DNA of 37,031 nucleotides from Bradymonadales bacterium (GTDB lineage: Bacteria; Myxococcota_A; UBA9042; PWKZ01), in NCBI GenBank assembly GCA_003559575.1, contig PWKZ01000256.1, positions 1 through 37,031 of the forward strand, given 5' to 3'. The translations under genes were made by a program, and so were the position numbers. Positions 30,686-37,031 of this stretch are shown one piece after another (within the stretch, counting starts at the first letter, position 1; the number at the start of each line of letters is the position of its first letter). Below the pieces are notes generated by a model, which searched no databases, had not been told where the DNA came from, and was given only the letters and a program-made list of their open reading frames with translations.

Positions 30686-32266
30686 TCAGCGCACTACGGT
30701 CTTCAAGAGCCAGAGCACGGCGAACAAGTTGAGCACCACCAGGACGATGAAAACCAGGTAGTTCAGTCCGCTCCGCGCGGCGCCGAAGAGCCCCACCGGC
30801 GAAGACTCCGGCAGCTCATCGCCCGACTGCTCCGGGGCGGGCGTCGAATCGTCCCCCTCTTCCTCCATCAAGAGCGCCATCAGGCGGGCGTTGCGCTTGG
30901 TCTCCAGGATATTTGAACCCACCAACGCCACCGCCCACAACAAAAGCACGAAGAGCGCCGCCCCGAGCGCGACGAGCAGCCTGGCGCGCAACGCGTCGCG
31001 CCGGGCGTCCAGCGCTTCGCGGTCCTCTCGCAGCGTGTTGTGCAGGATCACCGAGGGCGTATAGGGCGGCACCAGCCGCGCTGCCAGGTAACTCTTCAAT
31101 ATCGCCTGATTTTCGCTCGGCAAACGGGACGCGTGTTGTTCGAGCCATCTCGCGTACTCGCGCTCGGTCTCGTCACTTGGCTGGAGCGCCGCTGCCAAGG
31201 CCGTGACGGGGCAGTCGCGGGGCGTCACCACCAGCGCGCGCCCGGCATAGGAGAGAGGGTTGGGCAGAGTGTGGTATGGCGCACACTGGACATGGTAGAT
31301 CCCCTCCACGCGGGGAATCGTGCGGGAGGCGGCCGCGCGAGCGCGAGTCACGTCCATTGTGAATGAATCCACGAGGCGGTTTTCGTGCAATATATCGCAG
31401 TGCAGCTTCTCTTCGCGCGCAGTGCTCGACACCTCCACCCGGACGATTTGCCCCGGGAGGGCGACGGGCGGGAGGAGTCGCAACCTCCGGCCTCGGGGGA
31501 CGGGTTTGAACACCTGTTCGATGGTGCCCTGGCGACCTCTTGCGTCCTCGGCGGTGACCCGAAACCGGTATTGGAAGGCGCCCCCTTCGATGTCCATTGC
31601 CGCAAGTCCGGAGGAGGCGCTCATCGAATTGCGTGGCGCCTGGCTGCCACGGCGCAGCGCCAGTTGAGCCGCGACCCCGGCCCCGTCCTCGTCGGCGACC
31701 CGCACGAAAAGTCGGTTCGGCAGGCCGTGGATGAGCACGTCATCCTCGGGGACTAGCGCCATTGCCAGCTCGCCGTCAGTCTTTCGGTAGCTGTCGTCCT
31801 CTCGTGGTTCGGCGTGGCTGGTGGGCTCGACCGTCAGCGGGATCTCAATCTCGCGCGCCTCAGCGCTGTCAATCGGGCGCACTCTCAAAATGAGCCGCCC
31901 CCCCGCGGCGGCCTCCGGCGGGACATCAAAGCGCGCCACCGCCGGTGTGTGGCCCTCGACCGTCATTGTAATCGGCCGCGCGGCGACTGCCGGGTAGCCG
32001 GCGGGGCGGAGTGTCGCCTCTTCGTCCACTGAGACGCGAGTCGCGCGGCGCTCGCGCGACTCGATGTCGCGGTAGGCCGTAATTCGAATGGCGGTGGATT
32101 GATCCGTGACCGGGTGGGGGTTGCCGGTGACCACGATGATGCTGTCCACTTGCAGCTGGGCGACGGAGAGATAGAGGGCCCCGAGCAGAAAGCCGAGCAG
32201 ACCGGCGAGGACGATGATGGGTGCGCGGAAACGGAAGAAGTTGTGCCAGAGGCGCGAGTCGGCCAT
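30686..32266 (-). CDS. membrane-anchored protein with large extracytoplasmic region and C-terminal transmembrane helices
   Basis: N-terminal TM PIIVLAGLLGFLLGALYLSVA and C-terminal TMs LLVALGAALFVLLLWAVALVGS and LNYLVFIVLVVLNLFAVLWLL. Start MADSRLWHNFF lies 4 nt after the stop of the M23-like gene. Confidence 0.7.
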   Translation of the reverse strand: MADSRLWHNFFRFRAPIIVLAGLLGFLLGALYLSVAQLQVDSIIVVTGNPHPVTDQSTAIRITAYRDIESRERRATRVSVDEEATLRPAGYPAVAARPITMTVEGHTPAVARFDVPPEAAAGGRLILRVRPIDSAEAREIEIPLTVEPTSHAEPREDDSYRKTDGELAMALVPEDDVLIHGLPNRLFVRVADEDGAGVAAQLALRRGSQAPRNSMSASSGLAAMDIEGGAFQYRFRVTAEDARGRQGTIEQVFKPVPRGRRLRLLPPVALPGQIVRVEVSSTAREEKLHCDILHENRLVDSFTMDVTRARAAASRTIPRVEGIYHVQCAPYHTLPNPLSYAGRALVVTPRDCPVTALAAALQPSDETEREYARWLEQHASRLPSENQAILKSYLAARLVPPYTPSVILHNTLREDREALDARRDALRARLLVALGAALFVLLLWAVALVGSNILETKRNARLMALLMEEEGDDSTPAPEQSGDELPESSPVGLFGAARSGLNYLVFIVLVVLNLFAVLWLLKTVVR

Positions 32267-32270
32267 CGGG

Positions 32271-33632
32271 TCAGGCGCCCACCTCCGGATCAACCACCGG
32301 CACGGATGAGAGGAGCGAGTCCAGATGACTCCTGACGTCATCAAAGCGCTCTCTCAAATCATCTGGGATCAGCCGCCGGGCTTCGCTCATCTGTCCTAGT
32401 GGGTTGATGAACTCGCCGCCGAGCTTCTTGGCGAAATGCAGCCGGGGCTCGGGGGTGCGGCCCGTGTCGCCCGAGAAACCAATGATTTCACCTCTCTCGA
32501 CGGTGCGCGCGCGGCGGAGCCCGGAAGCCAGTCGGGCGAGGTGGGCGTAGTAAGTGGTCGTGCCTCCCTGATGGCTGATTGTGACCAGGGTTCCGCTGGA
32601 GCCGCGAGGGCCTGCGAACTCCACTCGGCCGTCGGCGACGCTTACCACGGCGGCGCCTTTCGTGACGGGGTAGTTGATTCCCTTGTGGCGTCGATATGAG
32701 TGCAGTTGTGGTCTGAGTGGGGGGCCGTTGTAGGCCCGCTCGCCGGTCAGTCGGATGGGAGAGGGCAGGAAGCGCCGCTCATGAGAGCTGCCGTCGGCCA
32801 GGTAGTATCCGCTCGACTCGTCTTCCTCGGCGCCGTCGGAGGCTTCAAAGTAGTAAGTCGCGATGCTGCGGTGTTTGCCACGATAGTCGAGCGCGAGAAC
32901 CCTCCCATAGCGCAGGAACTCACCGTCGACCTCATGCTTTTCGACCACCACGCGAAGCTCGTCGCCGTTGCGAATCTCGGTGGCGGTGTCAATCACTTGC
33001 GCCATGAGAGTGTCGATCTGCGCGGCGATCCCGGCGTCGTGAGCGCAGCCGGTCAAGCTCGCGCGGTATCCGCCGCGAATTATGCAACCGAACCCGGCCG
33101 GCGCGATCTCGATCTTCACCTCGCGCCGTTCGGCGGAAAGCTCATTACCGTCGCGGGCGGCCACATAAATCTCGACCTGCGAGCGCACGAACTCGAGGCG
33201 CTCGACGCGGCCGGCGGGATCGACTTCGAGCTCGAAACGGTCGCCCGGGCGGGCGCGGCGGAAATCAAAGACTTTATCCAACGCCGCGACGGCGCGACGC
33301 GACTCTTGATGATCGAGGCCGATGCGATCGAGCGCGTCGAGGAGCCGGTCGCCCGGGCCAAGCTCGCCGGCGAAGACCTGCACCGCGGGCGGGAAGACAG
33401 TTGGCTCGTCGGTTTCGCCATACTCATAGGCCGCGCCGTCGGTGTCCGTATCATTCTGTTGTTGAAGCTCCAAATCCAACAGGGAGGGAGGGGGCGCGCT
33501 TCGGTCCTGGAAGAACACGAAATAGTTGACCACCAGAAGAGCACAGACGAGCAACACGGCCGGCAGTCGCGCCGAGAGCGCGCGGGATCGATCGCCGCTT
33601 CGCTGCCGGATATAGATGGGTCGATCACTCAA
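32271..33632 (-). CDS. M23 (LytM/peptidase) family protein with degenerate zinc-site residues
   Basis: N-terminal TM LPAVLLVCALLVVNYFVFF; RRHKGINYPVTKGAAVVSVADGRVEFAG...GTLVTISHQGGTTTYYAHLARL...EIIGFSGDTGRTPEPRLHFAKKLGGEFINP. Confidence 0.85.
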   Translation of the reverse strand: MSDRPIYIRQRSGDRSRALSARLPAVLLVCALLVVNYFVFFQDRSAPPPSLLDLELQQQNDTDTDGAAYEYGETDEPTVFPPAVQVFAGELGPGDRLLDALDRIGLDHQESRRAVAALDKVFDFRRARPGDRFELEVDPAGRVERLEFVRSQVEIYVAARDGNELSAERREVKIEIAPAGFGCIIRGGYRASLTGCAHDAGIAAQIDTLMAQVIDTATEIRNGDELRVVVEKHEVDGEFLRYGRVLALDYRGKHRSIATYYFEASDGAEEDESSGYYLADGSSHERRFLPSPIRLTGERAYNGPPLRPQLHSYRRHKGINYPVTKGAAVVSVADGRVEFAGPRGSSGTLVTISHQGGTTTYYAHLARLASGLRRARTVERGEIIGFSGDTGRTPEPRLHFAKKLGGEFINPLGQMSEARRLIPDDLRERFDDVRSHLDSLLSSVPVVDPEVGA

Positions 33633-33892
33633 GGCTGATTACCTCATGAGTTGTTATGACGAGCGGCGCGGGTGCCGGAGCAAGAGTGCGCACCGCGCAA
33701 GTCCAAAAACACACCGCCACGAGACGTAGCATGGAGCCCTCGACGGAGTCAACACCGGGATCGCCCCCCCCCCTGAGCCCTCCACATTTGAGGATGCAGG
33801 TGGGAGAGTTGTCTGCTAAACTGACGCGCCTTGAAGCAGCACTCAGGTGCGCTCTCTCAACCGTTTTCGCAGCACTTGGAGGAGAAAGCCCG

Positions 33893-34948
33893 ATGCTCAA
33901 ACCTTTGGCGCTCCCGTTCCTTTTGTCCACGCTGTTGCTCGCCTGGATGGGGCTCATGGTGTTGTCATGCACCGCCAAGCTCGAGGAAGTGTCCCTGGAC
34001 TGCGACTCCGACGCCTGCGCCTGCGGTCTGCCGAGCCCGTCAGACGACACCGACCGGCCGCCGCGGCACGATGTCGCGCGCCCTGACACCGACTCTAGCC
34101 CCTGCCACGCCTGCCTCGAGCCCGGGCTGACATTGAGGTTTTTTGATTTGACCGTGACCGAACCGCGAGTGGATGGCAGAACGGCGTTACCCGACTTCTT
34201 GAACCGAATCTGGCGCGCCGACGTCTGCGCCCACCGGCTCAACATCATGCTCCAGGTCCGAGAGGTCACCGAGAACCCGGACGGCTCGAGGGAGGTCCTC
34301 TTCGCCGCCGGCTCGGGGTGGCACGGTTTTTATGAAGACGGCACGCTGGTGCCGCATGAGCTGGAAGATGTCCTGGAGCCGGCTAATTGCGATGAGACAG
34401 ACCCGGCGGTGACAATCCCCGACGCCTACTACTTCGTGGAGGGATTCACGACCGAACTCCGCATTCTTGTCAACACCGACTGTAGCTTCGAGACAATCGA
34501 GCCGGGCGACTTGAACTTCCACCCGGGACCCATCGGCACAGCGCTCATCTGCTCGGGCGGCGATCCGGACATCGGCCTGCCGCGCGACACGATCCCCATC
34601 CGGCAGCTCACTGCCAGCGGACAGCTAAACGACACCTGCACTCGCATCAGCGACGCCGATTTGCAGGGCTGTATCGCGCAAGACGCTGCCTGCAAGATCT
34701 GTAGCTTCGCGCTGGCGCCGGACTACGCCACCTGGAGCTACGTCCCCGACGAGAGCAAGGAGCCCGTAAACTGTCAGGCGAGCTACTGTCAGCGGTGGTG
34801 TGGAGCGGCCGCATGGACCAACTTCGGCGGGTTCGTGAGCACCATCCGACTCGATCTGGCCTGCGCCGCCGACGGCGGCGCGACGAACAACGGCTACCAG
34901 ATAGCAGGGTTCTGGGAAGGCGAGGCCGTATCTTTCCAAGAACCCTAA
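33893..34948 (+). CDS. putative cysteine-containing lipoprotein of unknown function
   Basis: Signal peptide MLKPLALPFLLSTLLLAWMGLMVLSC; many Cys (CDSDACACG, CHAC, CKIC, CQASYCQRWC). GGAGGA upstream of the ATG. Confidence 0.65.
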   Translation: MLKPLALPFLLSTLLLAWMGLMVLSCTAKLEEVSLDCDSDACACGLPSPSDDTDRPPRHDVARPDTDSSPCHACLEPGLTLRFFDLTVTEPRVDGRTALPDFLNRIWRADVCAHRLNIMLQVREVTENPDGSREVLFAAGSGWHGFYEDGTLVPHELEDVLEPANCDETDPAVTIPDAYYFVEGFTTELRILVNTDCSFETIEPGDLNFHPGPIGTALICSGGDPDIGLPRDTIPIRQLTASGQLNDTCTRISDADLQGCIAQDAACKICSFALAPDYATWSYVPDESKEPVNCQASYCQRWCGAAAWTNFGGFVSTIRLDLACAADGGATNNGYQIAGFWEGEAVSFQEP

Positions 34949-34975
34949 CCTAAGCCTCAATCTCGAGGAATTAGG
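34949..34975. terminator. bidirectional hairpin between convergent genes
   Basis: CCTAA-g-CCTC-(AATCTC)-GAGG-aa-TTAGG, directly after the stop at 34948 and before the convergent stop at 34984. Confidence 0.4.
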
Positions 34976-34983
34976 GGTAAGGA

Positions 34984-36801
34984 CTACGCCAACTCCAGCC
35001 ACTTGAACCACACCGGGTGGTGCGCCTTGTACCACCGCAGGATCTCAGCCAGCAACACCCGCTCTTCGGGGCCGATGACCTCCGGCGCGATTTTTTCAAA
35101 ATCGATCCTGATACGGCCATCCCGCCGGTGCTCCAGGGCCTCCGAGCACAAGGTCTGCAGCTCGTTGCGGATCCGCCCGGAGTCGGAGATCCGCACGGGC
35201 CGCGCGCGAAAATCTTCGCCCTGGAAGAAGCGCACCAGCAGCGGGTTGAAGATGAGGCGGCTGTGCTTCATGCCCTCGACGAGCCGCAGCTTGAACGTGA
35301 TGAGCTTGTCGCCGAGCGCGGAACTCAGCCGCACTGAGGCGCTGAACACACCCGGCTCCACCTCGCTCACTCCGGGCGCGCCGGTGTACGGATCGTAGTT
35401 CATGTAACCGGCCACCGCCAAGGTCTGCCAGCGCTTCTCGGGGAAGAAATCGGCGGCGCGCACGGTGGCGCTCTTCAGGGGCAGGTTGGCATCATGTGCC
35501 TCCTGAATCATGCCCGCATAACGCATGGCCTCGGATTCATCGGGCGGCGCGCCAAGACGCCCGGCCAGCTCGGAGACAAATTCGGGAGAGCGCGGGTCGA
35601 GCCTCATGATCCCCACCTCCTGATCATGGGCCAGCTCGAAAGATGAGGTCAGGATCGCCATCGAGGCGTCTATCTCGCGAGTCTCGGCGAGGGTGGCGGC
35701 TTGCACCGCCTCGGCCGAAGCGGCGTAGCCGTCGCACAGCAGCAGATGAAGCTCGCCTTCCTCATCATGCCAGGTGCCCACCGAGTGAACCGGCGCGTAT
35801 GTGCCCGAGTCGGTGAACGCCTCGCCGCCGGCCGGGAGCTGCCAACCGTCTTCGATCAGGTGAACGCCCAGGGCACTCCACTCCTGCCACAACTTGCCGA
35901 TCCGTGGCTCACGGGTGCGACCGCTTAGCGTCCAGACGTGGACGTTTTGGGGCCGCAACTCCGGGTAGGTGGCCAGAATAGCCTCCAAGACCCGCGCCCG
36001 AGGGGTGCGGAAATCCACCAGCAGCGACCGCTCGGCGGCGCGCTCGACGACGGCCGCCGGGAGCAGCAAGTTACCGAAATAGCCCTCGTACGGCCTCGTT
36101 ATGACCATCGGCTGATCGAACAGGTGCAGCACCGTGAGTGGCCCGGTCTCGGCCCCGACGGCAAAGCGCGAGGTGTTCTCGAGGGTGTCGACGGCCACCC
36201 CCCAGACGGTTATCCCGGCGCGCCGGATGTCGCGATAGAAGCTCTCCCAGCCGTAGCCGGGCTCGTTCAGCAGGCGCAAGACACGGTTGTCGAGCCAGCG
36301 GGCGACACGAGGACGGGCGTAGACCCGCCCGAACCCAAGCTGCGGGTTACTGCCCATCTCGGGGGTCTCGCCACCCTTGGCCATCAGCCCTTCTCCCAGG
36401 CAGACCAAGATGGCGTGGTTCTCGGGGAGCTGGCGCGAGAGATACCACAGGCTCTCGCTCATGGCGTAGGCCGAGATGGCGTCGGCGTCCTTCTTGACCC
36501 GATTGAGCCCCTCGCGAGCACACCCGGCCCCCTCGCCAAAACGCCCGAAGAGCCGTGTCCCGAGAGCAGTAACCGCGCCGGTCATCGCCACCAAGCGCTC
36601 CAGGCCGCCGTCGAGAAACGACAGCTCGCGGGTGAACTCGGCCGAGCGGACACCACGCGGCCAGCGCACCTCCACGTCTTCGAGCTTGAGGTGAAAACGG
36701 AGCAGCAGCGGGCGGGTGTCGAACGCCCACTGAGCAATCAGGTCGCGTTTCCGCCGCGTCTCGGGATCATCACCCTTCGGAATGCTCATAACCGAACTCA
36801 T
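34984..36801 (-). CDS. large hypothetical protein (about 606 aa), no family recognised
   Basis: Single long ORF; start chosen at MSSVMSIPKGDDPETRRKR. The upstream extension of the ORF track is the fold-back repeat. Confidence 0.65.
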   Translation of the reverse strand: MSSVMSIPKGDDPETRRKRDLIAQWAFDTRPLLLRFHLKLEDVEVRWPRGVRSAEFTRELSFLDGGLERLVAMTGAVTALGTRLFGRFGEGAGCAREGLNRVKKDADAISAYAMSESLWYLSRQLPENHAILVCLGEGLMAKGGETPEMGSNPQLGFGRVYARPRVARWLDNRVLRLLNEPGYGWESFYRDIRRAGITVWGVAVDTLENTSRFAVGAETGPLTVLHLFDQPMVITRPYEGYFGNLLLPAAVVERAAERSLLVDFRTPRARVLEAILATYPELRPQNVHVWTLSGRTREPRIGKLWQEWSALGVHLIEDGWQLPAGGEAFTDSGTYAPVHSVGTWHDEEGELHLLLCDGYAASAEAVQAATLAETREIDASMAILTSSFELAHDQEVGIMRLDPRSPEFVSELAGRLGAPPDESEAMRYAGMIQEAHDANLPLKSATVRAADFFPEKRWQTLAVAGYMNYDPYTGAPGVSEVEPGVFSASVRLSSALGDKLITFKLRLVEGMKHSRLIFNPLLVRFFQGEDFRARPVRISDSGRIRNELQTLCSEALEHRRDGRIRIDFEKIAPEVIGPEERVLLAEILRWYKAHHPVWFKWLELA

Positions 36802-36879
36802 CGCCTCACCCCTCGCAAAAGCCAATAATTCCCCCTCACCCTGAGGGGCGCCGGGGACCCTGAGCCCACCATACCCCAT

Positions 36880-36908
36880 GTGACAGGCTGTGTCCTTCAC
36901 GCTATAAT
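36880..36908 (+). promoter_or_regulatory. near-consensus sigma70-type promoter reading into fold-back element copy 3
   Basis: GTGACA (36880-36885), 17-bp spacer, TATAAT (36903-36908). Confidence 0.6.
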
Positions 36909-36910
36909 CT

Positions 36911-37031
36911 CCATAATCGTCGGTTCGTTCTGAGGAGCGAGCGTGTGGAGTCGCGTGCATGTGCAAGGAAACAAGCCGAATTAGGCGCAGTCGTAGCAGC
37001 GCTACGTCGAGCACTAATTCGGTGCAGGTGA
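36911..37031 (+). repeat. MITE-like fold-back element, right-truncated copy (copy 3)
   Basis: Begins with terminal repeat CCATAATCGTCGG (36911-36923); last 64 bp match window bases 1-64; aligns to the reverse complement of 8766-8954. Confidence 0.85.

Noticed and set aside
36802-37014. N-terminal extension of the 34984 ORF (MLDVALLRLRLIRLVSLHM…) as a genuine part of that protein
   Set aside because: It is the antisense reading of the repeat plus the divergent promoter region; MSSVMSIPKG at 36801 is a more plausible start.

Overview
GC-rich chromosomal window of about 37 kb, 26 supported CDS, with no rRNA, tRNA, CRISPR, phage or transposase gene recognised. Lipoproteins with cysteine-rich regions suggest a delta-proteobacterial/Myxococcota-like host (inference only). 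Minus-strand blocks: (i) choline dehydrogenase - aldehyde dehydrogenase - HAD phosphatase - RibBA - membrane protein; (ii) OprP-like porin and M42 aminopeptidase; (iii) MurJ, MazG-like protein and a CBM9-like lipoprotein; (iv) GyrB - unknown protein - zinc-finger DnaC/DnaI-like ATPase; (v) acetoacetyl-CoA synthetase; (vi) Dcd and TtcA; (vii) a membrane protein with a degenerate M23 protein; (viii) a large unknown protein. Plus-strand: an M29-like aminopeptidase, an AspC-like aminotransferase, a Cys-containing lipoprotein, and a tightly coupled operon (20421-27997) of DapC-like aminotransferase, C45-type Ntn-hydrolase lipoprotein, beta-barrel protein, S45 penicillin-acylase-family lipoprotein and Cys-rich lipoprotein. 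Two observations stand out. First, the dual Ntn-hydrolase envelope operon looks like an uncharacterised acyl-amide processing system. Second, a 177-189 bp MITE-like fold-back repeat (13-bp terminal inverted repeats CCATAATCGTCGG/CCGACGATTATGG, internal palindromes centred on the same point) is present three times: truncated at both window ends and intact at 8766-8954, directly in front of a porin start codon. All functional calls come from reading motifs by eye; no database search was run.
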